From the NCBI GenBank assembly GCA_946811695.1, contig OX328128.1:75724821-75788820 (forward strand): DNA of 64,000 bases, read 5' to 3'. The notes under the pieces were generated by a model that ran no database searches, was not told the origin of the DNA, and saw only the letters and a program-made list of their open reading frames with translations. The DNA comes from Gonocerus acuteangulatus. Taxonomy: Eukaryota; Arthropoda; Insecta; Hemiptera; Coreidae. Positions 1 through 12,418 of the stretch are shown here, piece by piece. The translations under genes and the position numbers were made by a program. The number at the start of each line of letters is the position of its first letter. Positions within the stretch are counted from its first letter, which is position 1.

Positions 1-209
1 AAAAACAAGAATTTTGGTTTGAATTGTCTGTAAAGTGGGGTATTGAATCAAACCATTTTTCAAGGTGATATTTTTTCTCGAATTATGTCTCAAAAATGTA
101 TTTTAGTCGTTGCCTTGAATCCTATAGCCCGTAGAGATGACTTTTTCTGCGGTGTGTAAACAACTTAGAAGCGCCATTGGCAAGGCATTATCTAAAAACC
201 TTATTGTCC

Positions 210-240
<31 letters not shown>

Positions 241-853
241 CACTTTTCACGTAAGTACTTAAGAAATAGTGTGATATATATACCTCAGGTCGACCGTGAG
301 TACTGACCTCGTGACGTGACACGTGAGGAACACGTGTTGAATCGTGTTCGCGTGACTGATCGTGTGGTTCCATCTTCGTTCTTATGTCTATTGGGAAATG
401 ATTTTATCGGTTGTTACCAGATATGTTATCAGTAGCCGATTGCATTTAGTAAGTCTTGAGGAAGTAGGATGTGGGCTTTGTATTGCAGGGAAGTATTTTT
501 AACCACAATTTACGGGCATCGGTTACTTTAACATTTTATTTATTCGTGCATTCTCATTTTTGCCATATTCCGAAGAAATGCAACTTTTTGATTCGTCTCT
601 TTTTCTTTTAAGTCAATTGTTTTCGTTAAAAAAGTCTTCAGAAAATTAAAAAATATTTACGTCAAAATTTAAACCCTCATGATTTTCTTTTAAACCCTTC
701 TTATCTTACCTACTAGGTACCGAAAATGATCACCCTTCAAATTGCTTTGACGCTATTAGTGGATGCTTTTCCTTTGAAGTTTCGATATAATGTTCTAACG
801 CGTAAGATCAAAGTTTTGACATATAGCCTTATTATAATAGATTACTAAAACCC
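1..853. other. Unassigned AT-rich intergenic sequence
   Basis: No gene or recognisable element. It contains a T run of about 30 bases near 211-240. A short stretch at 285-365 is rich in GTGAC/CGTG motifs and partial palindromes. The open frame across 188-373 is a poly-K artefact of the T run. Confidence 0.6.
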
Positions 854-864
854 AAGAATCAGTG

Positions 865-1032
865 TTTTTTTTTTTTTACGGCGCTTCAACAAATATGCCA
901 TTAGCGCCGACAACCAGGGTGCAGCGAGGAATTTTCCCAACGAGCCGTGGGATGAGAAAATTCCTACCCCCGGTGGGGATCGAACCCACCATGAATGTAA
1001 GGCGCTAGCCACTAGACCACGGGAGACCCCAA
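865..1032 (-). mobile_element. SINE family A, tRNA-headed, with target duplication
   Basis: Read on the minus strand, the head resembles a tRNA: a box-A-like TGGTCTAGTGGCTAGCGCC and a box-B-like GGTTCGATCCC. A unique body, a tail ending GGCGCTAAT...GCGCCGT and an A run (the T run at 865-877) follow. Flanks AAGAATCAGTG (854-864) and AAGAAACAGTG (1033-1043) form an 11-bp target duplication with one mismatch. This supports LINE-driven retroposition. A second copy of the family lies at 11328. It is not a functional tRNA gene, because the head runs straight into the SINE body. Confidence 0.85.
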
Positions 1033-1704
1033 AAGAAACAGTGTTATCCTGATTACTGTGAATATCGTCTCAATAAATCTAGAACATGTAGTAGAATTTC
1101 GGCAAACGAAAATGTTCTTTATATGCCCCTTGTGACGTCAGATCCCTAAATGAATAAAGATTAGATTTCACTCAAAAGCGAAAACAAATTTTATTATTAA
1201 TTGAATACATTTTTCTGGGAAAAACATTTATTTTAAAAAAAAGTTATATTTAATGATATAAAGGTTTTTAATCGTATAAAGTTAAGAATTTCTCATTAAT
1301 CTTGTAAATAAATCATATGTGACTGTGTCTTTTTTTATACGTCACTCTTGATAGAGACAAAAATAATATGTAGTTTGCTAAGTAATTGTTTTGCTGGGCT
1401 ATTTCGTATCTCTGTGCATGGGCGTATATAAGGGGGGATGAGGGGACTGCAGCCCCCCCCCCCGAAATTTTGTTTTCGTGAGAAAATTTCATGTAAAAAA
1501 ACCTATAACAACGAAAAATGTCTTCTAAATTTACCCTGGTCTACTAGATGTCAAGAGGACCTTAAAACTAACCATTTTACACAAAAATAGGTACTTAGGT
1601 ACTAGTTGCACCGAGAAGTGGGTTTCGTTCAGGGATCTGGATCATGGCAATATGGCGGATCGTGGCAATATGGCGACCGAAAGACCATTTATTAATAAGA
1701 TCAA

Positions 1705-1890
1705 CGAGTTGGATTGACTAGAGTTTCGATATAACCTTGAGCGAGCGGAAACGCATAGCAATTATGCCATTAACATAAGTGCTACTGGTATCCTAGGTTA
1801 TATAACATTAGCACTTATGCTAATTGCTATGCGTTTCCGCTCGCTACGCTCGCTCAAGAAGATAACAAAACCCCAGTCAATCCAACTCGC
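1705..1890. repeat. Inverted repeat with CpG-rich CGCTCGCT module
   Basis: Arms near 1705-1785 and 1804-1890 are reverse complements of each other. Each runs from the CGAGTTGGATTGACT motif through GAGCGAGCGGAAACGCATAGC into the centre. The same module, in single orientation, occurs at 2412-2490 and 16965-17035. It is a mobile foldback-type unit of unknown class. Confidence 0.7.
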
Positions 1891-2096
1891 TATAATTAAT
1901 AGCTCTCATAACCTGCATAACAGTGAACTTTAGTGCTTAATAACTTCCTTCCTAGTTAAATCCGACGTTTTTTTTTATCGTATTCGTGTTTAGTGCATCA
2001 AAATACGTTATTGTGCAAAATTTGAAAGAAATCGGTTTGGAGGGCGTGAAACTGCATTTTTACCAAATTTTGGGTCTTTTTGCGAAGACCACATCC

Positions 2097-2758
2097 AGTT
2101 ACTTTTGAAGTAGCAGTAGTGATTTATAACAGTTACTCGTACTCGCTGATAATTACTACGTTATCTATTACTACTTGACTCGTTATCTACGGTTATAAAT
2201 CATATTAGATAATGGGAAGCAATATTCATTAATAAAAAGGTTAATATGATCAAAATCAATTCTCTCAACTACGAAACAAGTTAATAAGCATTAAAGTTAA
2301 CTGTTTTGCAGGTTATGAAGGATAACATAAACAATGATATTTGTAAACACATATTTTATTCCTTTTCTCTCTCTCTTTTTGGATATTTTACATTTATTTA
2401 GCATTATGGGCATACGTTCTATGCGTTTCCGCTCGCTACGCTCGTTCAAGAAGATATCAAAACTCTAGTCAATCCAACTCGCTAAAATTAATAGAATTCT
2501 ATTAATTTTTGCGAGTAAGAAACCAATCTCTTTTTCATTGTCAGGAACATCGCGAACTAATTGTAAAGGACCCATTTTTTCTCAATAACATTAGCAGAGC
2601 TTTTTCATAAACATAAGCTAATTCACTGTTGAAGGTTACTTTACTCCCAGCAAGAACCAATACAATTGCTCATTGGAATCCTCCAATAGGAAGGCAAAGG
2701 AGTTATGCGCATGCTCTGAATCACTGATACAATCACTACTGCTACTTCAAAAGTAACT
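2097..2758. mobile_element. MITE with perfect 28-bp terminal inverted repeats
   Basis: Positions 2097-2124 and 2731-2758 are exact reverse complements over 28 bp (AGTTACTTTTGAAGTAGCAG...). The 662-bp element has no coding capacity and includes one copy of the CGCTCGCT module near 2412-2490. I could not identify a convincing target duplication, so the superfamily is open. Confidence 0.7.
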
Positions 2759-2833
2759 TTCCTACACCTCAAATGCGGTGCTCCCAGCCCCCCCCCCCCG
2801 AAATTATTTTCTATATACGCTAAAGCCTCTGTG

Positions 2834-3225
2834 CGGCGGGTTTAACCCATCGCTGAAAGGCTCTAACAGTGAATTCGTTCCCATGTCTTCTACGTGAGAA
2901 TCCGGAGCAATAGCCATCCTGCCTCTGGGAGGCGACGAACCAGACATTAGATTTTACGACTATTTCATAGACTATCAATATCCTACAGGAACTGACAGGA
3001 ATCAATAAGGAAAAGTCTGGAGAGGAAATAGATGCTGTCTATATTGGAAGTTGTATAATGCTCAGAGAAAGGAATTATGCGGGGATTGTAGATAAGTGGG
3101 CAATTCTTCCTAGTATAGGCGTGTTTTACATAAATTCAATGAAACGCTTTATACTAGATTGACGAGCAATAAATTCACTCAGGTTGCACAGATGTGCCAA
3201 GAGCAATCAAAATGGAAACATACAA
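2834..3225. other. Unassigned intergenic sequence
   Basis: Moderate GC sequence with short open frames only. No repeat match elsewhere in the window was recognised. Confidence 0.5.
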
Positions 3226-3236
3226 TTACACAATAG

Positions 3237-3328
3237 AGCAGAAACCGCAATATATGTTTCTATATATATATATATATACACAATATGTTAGTATGTATAT
3301 AGAAACATATATTGCGGTTTCTGCTCTA

Positions 3329-3374
<46 letters not shown>

Positions 3375-3412
3375 TAGAGCAGAAACCGCAATATATGTTT
3401 CTATATACATAC
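3237..3412. repeat. Triple inverted repeat around (TA)n
   Basis: The motif GAGCAGAAACCGCAATATAT plus a following TTTCTATATA occurs forward at 3237, as a reverse complement ending at 3328, and forward again at 3376. The second and third copies are separated by a (TA)n array at 3332-3371, so they form a long hairpin. The overlapping frames are artefacts of this repeat. Confidence 0.9.
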
Positions 3413-3476
3413 TCAAACTCAATTAGATAAAATCTTGTCCATGGTTTTGCTAAGACCATGTGAGTGCGTATATAAC

Positions 3477-4140
3477 GTTTGAAAGAAAATACATAAAATA
3501 GTAAAGTAATATATATTATTGAAGCGAATGGAATGCTCTACAACCCTATAGCCGACATTTATTTTTTGGGTTCATCGTTGAAGAGATATCTGGTCGAGAA
3601 TATAAAAATGTGTGTTTTTTCCCAAAATGACAGACATTTAAGAGCGGATATTTCGAAAACTAAAGATCTCTCGAAAAACTTTATTAAATAGAACCTGTAA
3701 CATATTTAATTAGCATTCATTTGTTATAGAATGGTCATGTCGCCAGGGCCCACGGTTTCTGAGATATAAGTGAAAACCGAAAAATGGGGTCTTCTAACCC
3801 CCCCCCCCCCCCCTTCCTCCCGGTACAAAGGCTACGGGCGAGGACTTTTGGTACGTTGACCTCCTAACTAGCCGAAACAAAGTTATGAAGTCAAAAATTG
3901 TGTTCCAAACATTTCTATCTATAAATCTTAGTTACCTAGACTATTAGGTCCCTAAATTTCAGATTTCACGATGAACACTGAAATTATTTTTACGTTTGAA
4001 GGAAAATACATAAAATAGCAAAGTAATATATATTATTGAAGGGAATGCAATACTCTACAACCCTATAACCGTTATTTATTTTTTGGGTTCATCGTTGAAG
4101 AGTTATCCCGTCAAAAAGGGAAAACAATATGGCGCGAAAG
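3477..4140 (+). repeat. Y family: 517-bp tandem unit plus partial second unit
   Basis: A unit beginning GTTTGAAAGAAAATACATAA at 3477 starts again at 3994, so the unit length is 517 bp. It contains a C run and the motif GGCTACGGGCGAGGACTTTT. The preceding 60 bp (ACTCAATTAG...GTGAGTGCGT) also precede the copy at 52824. Sequence of the same type is arranged as a head-to-head array at 51950-53815 inside the ZP gene. No protein is encoded. Confidence 0.85.
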
Positions 4141-4289
4141 TGTTTTTCCCGCGAAAGAATTTTTGTCTGTTTATCAGTTTGTCTATGCGCGCTAATCTCA
4201 GAAACGGCTTATCCGATTTAGTTTCGGTTGTCACTAATATATTGTGGTAAGCTTCACTTAACATTTAGTGTATGTTTCATGTTTATCAG

Positions 4290-4500
4290 TTCATAAATAA
4301 AAAAGTTATGCCAATTTAAAGAATCACGCCGAACATTTCATGAACTATCGTTAACATGATACATACAAGAGTTTTTGTTTTTTCGTTAACCAGAAAAAAT
4401 GGTTCATCTGGAGGGGGGGGGGTCACTCCTGACCCAATATAGTTATTTGCCCATACCGGAGATGCATTACTGTAAAGTGGATTTTTTAAAATGCCCAAAT
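4290..4500 (-). repeat. U-like fragment
   Basis: The stretch around CGTTAACCAG...GGTTCATCTGGAGGGGGGGG is a diverged reverse copy of the internal unit of family U (C run, cTAATGAACCGATTT, gTTAACGAA). Both termini are missing. Confidence 0.4.
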
Positions 4501-4545
4501 GAAGGTGTTTATAATCCAAAATTAACCAAAAGATATATACAATAA

Positions 4546-5348
4546 ATGCTGCTCTATGTCACTATCCACAGTCAAGTACTCATAAACAAACTAACAAACT
4601 ACAAAAATCACGACTTCCTTATAGAAAATATTAGAAACCCTTTAAGACTTTTAAAAGAAAAAGAACTAAATATTTATTTTAATTGGGCCAAAGCACATGC
4701 GGACGTAACAGGCAACGAAATAGCTGACTTTCAGGCTAAAAGTGCATAAAAAAGATCTAGAGATCGAGCCATGCTATAACAAAATATTAAAAAGTAGCGT
4801 GGAGCATTTGTTGAGGGAAGTGAGCATCAAAAATGGCAGCAGAGGTGGGATCAAACAGATAAAGGATCACATCTAAAACAGTTCATTCCACACATCAACA
4901 TTGACAACAAAACAACAGATTTAACGTTTACACTGACGCAACTTCTGACTGGCCACGGAAACACTAACTCGTACTTACACAGATTCAAACTGACAGACTC
5001 AAATACTTGTTTCTGCGATCATTACACCGATCAAACCTACACACATCTAATATACGACCGTAGACAGACAGCACATATACGAAAAGAAATTCAGAAACAC
5101 TTAAAAAAATTGGCCCATAAGCCCTCTTTATCAAAACCATATTTTTTACTTAAAACGTTTTGCTAAGAGCATATCTGATCTGAGAGAGAAGCCAAAACTA
5201 TAGAGACAGGGAAAAGAAAGCATTGTCTAGTTATTTAGGTGTTTGAATTAAGATACATTGTAGTTAAGTTTTGTTTTTCTTTTTTTTTATTTAATATTTT
5301 TTATGTTTATTCATTTATTATAATTTATTTAAAAAAAAAAAAAAAAAA
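4546..5348 (+). pseudogene. LINE 3' fragment: RNase H and C-terminal region, poly(A)
   Basis: A broken non-LTR retrotransposon remnant. The first open stretch (4546-4749) carries an RNase H-type ending, NWAKAHADVTGNEIADFQAKSA. This matches the WxKAHxGxxGNExAD pattern of LINE-encoded RNase H domains of the jockey/R1/I groups. After frameshifts, a second frame at 4830-5165 reads through QKWQQRWDQT and LLTGHGNTNSYLHRFKL to CFCDHY...THLIYDR. That is a degraded C-terminal Cys/His motif, and the frame ends at a TAA near 5164. An 18-base A run at 5331-5348 is the likely poly(A) end. The 5' part (endonuclease, RT) is absent, as expected for 5' truncation. It is not functional. Confidence 0.8.
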
Positions 5349-5968
5349 TGTAACAGTTGCACATAAAATGCATGGGATGTGCAGAATAAACAATAAACTC
5401 CCACATCGTAGGGTTACTTCGATGTGGAAATATACAAGTCACTATCCACGAGGAGGGAAGGCGCTAAAAGAGAAAGGAAAATATTAGGCCCCATTTCTTC
5501 TGAACAGCAAACTTAAGAGATTCTATAAAGTGCTTCTATCTGAGATTTTTTTATGAAACGCGGTGGAACAAATTTACACACATTTGAATTTATTATTTCA
5601 TCTTGAGATCTAATATTGTTATCAAATTGACCCCTGAAATCTTTTGATAATGGCGGCCACATTACGCAATTGAGGGGTGTGTGATCGTCCGGCCTTCTTT
5701 CTAATCTCATTGGCATTTGATCCTCACAGCCTTATCAATCTGACGTTTGCTCTCCACTCGTTCAAAAATACATATCATCTGACTCTTTCCTTGTCCTTGA
5801 ACTTATTTATTTTCTCTTGACTACATTTGAAGATCCATTATGGCCTCTTGTTTATTACAAGTGAGCTGGATTAATAGTATATTTTTGTATTGATTTATCA
5901 ACCGGGCTGTGTGTTCAAGATAGATCAGATTTATAACTGGGCATCAGTTGTGAGTGAGCACTATACAT
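5349..5968. other. Unassigned sequence
   Basis: No supported gene. Only short frames without recognisable motifs are present. Confidence 0.5.
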
Positions 5969-5970
5969 TA

Positions 5971-6847
5971 GGTTGGGTCGAAAAAAAATCAAAAATTATT
6001 TTTTCGAGCACTAAAGCCATCCCGAGTATTGATTGCAAAATCCCTGAGACTGACCGAAAGTACTCAGTAAGGATCAGAAATATTTGCGGGACGTATAGTT
6101 AGCAATTAAATCAGGCTTCATAAGAAGTACTATTAAGTCAAGGTCGACGATGTATTTGACATTGTCACATTTTAAATTACCAGACATGTAATGTGATTAT
6201 AAGTCATGTATGCAGTAGAAGCACCTATAATTAATAAATAAAAAAAAAAAAGTCATGTATCTACTTTGTATTCAATGAATAAAACCTAAATCTAATGTTG
6301 AAGCTAATTTTTCTTCTTTTTTTTATTTTTCTAACTTATCTAATATTTCCGGTTTTAAGCAATTTTGGCAGCCCTTCCACGACCGGAAGATGTTAACAGA
6401 CAATTCCACTTTTTACATATTAATTTCTTAGTGTCTCGTAGATGACAATTTCAACTACTACTTATTAAAAATGGCAAATTGATAAATAGTAAAAATTACC
6501 AATAAAATGTGATATTTTTAAAAAATGTTGTCAAACTTAAGAGCACACGCGTGACAGGAAGAAACCGGTCTCTTAATTTCGCAACTTTTCCGCGGCATTA
6601 CGACTCAAAAAAGTTTTTGGCATAAATATGCTTTAGCGATGACTAAACTGAAAAAATGTTACAAAAAAGTGTCATAAAAAATGTGTCCGCTGGCGTTCGC
6701 GCATGCGCGGTGACCATGTACAAAAATGAAGACTTTATGTTATACAGTACATTACATACGTTTGTCAGGTGGACCTAAAGCATATTTATGTTCCTGAATT
6801 TATGTTTCTAAACGAAATTATTTTTTTTAATTTTTTTCGACCCACCC
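5971..6847. mobile_element. Mariner-like non-autonomous element with TA duplication
   Basis: The left end GGTTGGGTCGAAAAAAA and the right end TTTTTTTCGACCCACCC are inverted repeats with one mismatch, continuing as A/T-rich complementary sequence for about 30 bp. Both ends abut a TA dinucleotide (5969-5970 and 6848-6849), the usual Tc1/mariner duplication. The 877-bp interior contains no transposase frame and includes a CpG-rich GCGCATGCGC motif. Confidence 0.65.
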
Positions 6848-7008
6848 TACTACACATAGGGGACACCATATTTCAAAGGAGGCACTATTCTTCGAGGCCA
6901 CCAAATGTCAAAGGTGTTACCAAAAGTTTCCAAACTGATTACGTAGTTACAGTTAATAATAATTTGAAAAATTATCAAATCATTTATTAAATAATGTTCT
7001 TAATAGGT

Positions 7009-7213
7009 TTTTTTAGCGTGTTCCACAACATGCCATTCAGGTTCAAATCATCTACATGATCTTGCGTGACGGGGTTTTTTTTTTTATACCAAGTGTTCAA
7101 TTATTTGTCCATTATGTTTTGCAATTTGGACGCAACTATTCTCAGTTAAAGTAAAAAATAATGTCGATGTCATAAGCGGGTTTCCCCCCATAGGAGGAAA
7201 AAACGCGCTAAAA
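7009..7213 (+). mobile_element. T0: short T-family relative
   Basis: TTTTTAGCGTGTTCC at the left, and CATAAGCGGG...GAGGAAAAAACGCGCTAAAA at the right, resemble the two ends of family T in a copy of only about 200 bp. It is either internally deleted or a distinct short subfamily. Confidence 0.5.
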
Positions 7214-7545
7214 TTTAAAAAAATATCAATGAAATCGAACATTCCCCACCTTGGGTGGATATTACGTAGTCGGTTATGAATTGAAGACTGATTGTTGTTA
7301 CCTCTTTGCCAGGCGGCTCTATGTTAGGGAACCTCTGTGGCCTTTGGAGAGCAGCGAGGTAGGAGAGAAAGAGATAGATGGACACGTACAATTCAGTGGT
7401 AATTTACAAACTTTCTACAATGAAATGCACACCTTCCAGGAAATATGACCTCGTCATTTTAAGTGAAATTGTAAAAGTCATTTAGTGTTTTTGCTAAACT
7501 CTTTATCAAATCTTAAAGCATTATCTGTTAATAGCATTAACAAAA

Positions 7546-9340
<1,795 letters not shown>

Positions 9341-9364
9341 AACGGAGGAAATAGGCGTATACAG

Positions 9365-9540
9365 GAACGAAATCTAAATGTTTCAATATTTCTCCAAATG
9401 TGATCGTCCTAACGAAAATTACATAAGTATCAATTTTATAGGAAATTTATTAAGCTTTCAACTAGTTCTGTACGATTATCTACGATTTCCCAGCCGTATT
9501 CGAGATATTTAAGAGAATAGATGAATAATCAAAATTGCTC
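9365..9540 (+). repeat. Diverged T-family fragment
   Basis: Phrases such as TTTATTAAGCTTTCAA and GTATTCGAGATATTTAAG parallel the T-body consensus (ATTTAGTAAGCTTTC..., TTTTCGAGATATT). Both ends are missing. Confidence 0.4.
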
Positions 9541-9606
9541 ATCGGTAAATATTCATTTTTTTTTCGTTTTCTCCTCTACGAAAAAAAAAAAAATGATTTA
9601 CCGATG
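9539..9606. repeat. Hairpin with T-rich and A-rich arms
   Basis: TCATCGGTAAATATTCATTT...CGT pairs with ACG...AAATGATTTACCGATGA across a loop of about 10 bases, making a stem of about 28 bp. Confidence 0.8.
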
Positions 9607-9652
9607 AAAGCATAAGTTGAAATGAATATACACACACATTGATTTGACTTCT

Positions 9653-9696
9653 CTGGTTGATGCCGCTGCAGGCATGCCTGCAGCGGCATCAACCAG
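9653..9696. repeat. Perfect 44-bp palindrome
   Basis: The two 22-bp halves (CTGGTTGATGCCGCTGCAGG plus CA, and its exact reverse complement) meet at 9674/9675 with no spacer. It is GC-rich in an AT-rich setting and contains a nested CTGCAGGCATGCCTGCAG core. It lies between two opposing T elements. Confidence 0.95.
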
Positions 9697-9764
9697 GAAA
9701 ACCAAAACAAGGAGCCTCCACCACAATTATTTGTGGAAACAGTGATGGTAGAGCTGTATCTCTG

Positions 9765-9832
9765 TGGTCTAGTGGTTAGCATGCTGGATTCTAATGTCGG
9801 AGATAGGGGTTCAAGTCACACCTATAGCAATT
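9765..9832 (+). repeat. tRNA-like SINE head fragment
   Basis: TGGTCTAGTGGTTAGCATG resembles box A and GGGGTTCAAGTC resembles box B. The acceptor arms do not pair convincingly. The sequence ends at the T2 element, so it is read as a truncated SINE head and not a tRNA gene. Confidence 0.5.
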
Positions 9833-9837
9833 TGATT

Positions 9838-9973
9838 TTAGCGCGGTTGCTCCCTCCCCCATAGGGAGGAACCCCGCTTATAAGGTTGATACAATGAAAC
9901 AATCCGGAAGTGCCGACTAGAAAATTTCGCGTTTCAGAACCCCTAGAGACCGAAAATAACGGTGGTTAAAATT

Positions 9974-10026
<53 letters not shown>

Positions 10027-10193
10027 TTATTTATGTATATATATATATTTGTCAGTTCGCGGATTTCTGGCCTCCCTAATGGTCCGATTTTGATGAAATT
10101 TGGTACAAAAATCGGGCGCCCGATTTGAAAGGTCAAGTTCGTTAACCAGCGTTTCAGAACCCCTAGAGACCGAAAATGATGGTGGTTCAAATT

Positions 10194-10250
<57 letters not shown>

Positions 10251-11515
10251 CTGTTCGCTCTCTAGGTCGAAGACGAATGGTCCGATTTTGATGAAATTTG
10301 GTACAAAAATCGGTCGCCCGATTTGAAAGGTCAAGTTCGTTAACCAGCAAAATCCGCCCACTGGAAAATGGCGTTTGGGGCGAAATTCGCGCAAATAAAA
10401 ATCGTAACGCTTACGTTTTTGAGTTCATAAGCTTGTAAGTACTCGTTTTATAGGCTTCTTTTGCTAGGAAAACGAATGAAACCATTTTCAAGGCGATAGC
10501 TTTAACCGTTTTTGAGAAAATTGGAAAAATAGTTTTTGAATACCGTTTTTGGTTTGGGTACTTAGAATCATGGGATTCAGTTGAAACATTTTCTGCATGT
10601 TTTAATATCATTAAAACTAATATGTTGAAATTTTGGTTACGTTTGGAGTTAAGGAAGGGTTAGAATAAAATATTTTATTAACAGACATAAAAAGTTTTGG
10701 TAACTTTGTATATTTTCCTAAATATCTCGAAAAAGGTTGACAATCTTGGTAAACGAAAGAATACCATTAGAAAGCTTACTATGTGCTCTACAAAAACGGT
10801 TCTGATGAAAGTTTTGATTAGGCGATGTCAATCGGAGAAACAAGTGCTTAAAACATTAAAGTAATTGATTTTGCTTATTCGAACTCTTCTTTTTGTCTGT
10901 TTTTATTCCTTGTTATTTTTTAATTGCTTATAGTTGGATAATGTATTTTACAATAAAACAGATTAGGTAAAATAAGAAAAACAATTCATTGTTAGAAATA
11001 TAGCTTGCCAAGAGAAAAAGGTTCGATGACGTCTTTTGAATATTTTCAATTGCCTTCATGCTGTTGGTTTTTATTTTATTTTATTTTTTAATTGATTTTA
11101 TCCGTAGAATTATTACTATAGTAAAAGAACACATGAATATGTGAAAATTTTTGATATTTTCCAATTCATTGAAACGTATGAAATGAAGTATCGGTAGAAG
11201 AGGTTTCTAGGGTCTGGCGGACCCGACCCCAGGTATAGCCATAAAACCCTTTGAAAAAGGCCGAGGAAAATATTATCTGTTTCTATTTTATGCTTTTCAA
11301 ATGAGAATAGGGATATGAACAGGAACCGGGGTCTCCCGTGGTCTAATGGCTAGCGCCTTGGATTCATAAGCGGGAGATGGTGGGTTCGATTCCCAACCTC
11401 CGGCAGGAATTTTATCATCCCACGGCTCGCTGGTAAAATTCCTCGCTACACCCTGGATGTCGGCGCTAATGACCTACATGTAGATGCGCCGTAAAAAAAA
11501 GAAGAAAAAAAAAAG

Positions 11516-11572
<57 letters not shown>

Positions 11573-11615
11573 CTGGAACCGCGTTAAGGTGACGCAGTTC
11601 CTGCGAGTCGGACTT
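9838..11615 (-). mobile_element. T2: T-family element with duplicated module and SINE insertion
   Basis: On the minus strand the 3' hairpin plus CTAA lies at 9838 and the 5' end (GCGAGTCGGACTT) at 11615. The module running from CCAGC through the microsatellite to GTTTCAGAACCCC is present twice in tandem (about 9939-10150 and 10151-10350). Each copy has its own (TA)n array, at 9975-10022 and 10196-10247. SINE A is inserted near the 5' end. The flanking T sequence resumes at 11581 (GCGTTAAGGTGACGCAG). Confidence 0.75.
11328..11565 (+). mobile_element. SINE family A inserted in T2, with (TA)n end
   Basis: The head GGGTCTCCCGTGGTCTAATGG contains box-A-like sequence, and GGTTCGATTCCC is box-B-like. 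The tail GGCGCTAATGAC...GATGCGCCGT runs into an A-rich stretch and then (TA)n. The 15-mers ATATGAACAGGAACC (11313-11327) and ATATGAACTGGAACC (11566-11580) are a target duplication with one mismatch. The TA array is therefore inside the inserted unit. Confidence 0.85.
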
Positions 11616-11628
11616 TTTTTTCACCATG

Positions 11629-12160
11629 GATGCTTAGATAGGAGGTTGAAAACTTCAGATAGACCCCGGTGCTATCGGCCTGGGACCCGAGGTTCCATGC
11701 AGTTATGGCGGACAAGTGTTGTTTTGGTTTTTCTGGGATATAAATAAATAAATATATATCCAAAACTTAGGATGTTTTCAGATTAAGTTTATTTGCTGTG
11801 GTCTATCAAAATTTTGTACTTTAGAAAAACGTCAAAGATCAATGAAGAATAATTCAGGATAAATAATAATTACCCATAATCAATTATATAAGATAAAAAA
11901 AGGGATAGTTTTGACGCAATTTCCTTCGGATGACTAAATAAAAACACTGTTCTACCTTCAACGAGAGAGGTTCAAACTTATTGTTGGTACGAAACAGGTT
12001 TTAAAGACTTTGTCTTGTTTATAATACTGCTAATGTGTTTGTTGATCAAAATAAAACTAATATTTATTAGTTTTATACGATTTTAATTCCTTGAATAGTT
12101 TCTAAACTTAGCTAGAGGATTAAAAATGAAATATAAGAAAACAATAATTCAGGTTTTTGT
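11629..12160. other. Unassigned sequence
   Basis: AT-rich, with no gene or repeat recognised apart from short A/T runs. Confidence 0.5.
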
Positions 12161-12163
12161 CCA

Positions 12164-12262
12164 TTGGACGTTACACTGTGCGCCGGTGGGAATCGAACCC
12201 ACCATCTCCCGCTTATGAAACTAAGGCTTATGCACAAGACCACGTGGAGACACCGAATAACC
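12164..12262 (-). repeat. tRNA-headed SINE fragment
   Basis: On the minus strand, GTGGTCTTGTGCATAAGCC and GGTGGGTTCGATTCCCACC resemble boxes A and B. The 5' and 3' ends (GGTGTCT, GGCGCAC) do not form a proper acceptor stem, which argues against a real tRNA gene. A long A run at 12383-12416 lies outside it. Confidence 0.55.
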
Positions 12263-12378
12263 TTATTATTTGAGGATATAATAATATGTACCACTTTTAC
12301 CAGGGGGCCGCTGTCACCCCTTTATCCAGCTGTTCTTCTCGATATATAGAGCAAACTTCTTCCCTTTCGTGACCAAAC

Positions 12379-12418
<40 letters not shown>

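Larger units (their letters stand above)
1417..2825. mobile_element. W1: long member of the CATGGGCG (P-like) family
   Basis: The left end is CATGGGCGTATATAAGG and the right end is the complementary TATATACGC with its last bases degraded. The flanking 8-mers TCTCTGTG (1409-1416) and CCTCTGTG (2826-2833) are a target duplication with one mismatch. G- and C-rich blocks follow both ends, as in the short copies at 27998 and 40438. The 1.4-kb copy carries about 1.2 kb of extra internal sequence, including a foldback (1705-1890) and a separate 28-bp-TIR element (2097-2758). It is either a longer family member or a copy with nested insertions. Confidence 0.65.

Noticed and set aside
960..1030. tRNA gene on the minus strand
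   Set aside because: It has box-A/B-like motifs but no acceptor stem, and it is the head of a SINE with a tail and target duplication. The same reasoning applies to 9765, 11340, 12164, 45850 and 53826.
3194..3459. Overlapping open frames on both strands
   Set aside because: They are Tyr/Ile repeats created by the (TA)n array and the surrounding inverted repeat.
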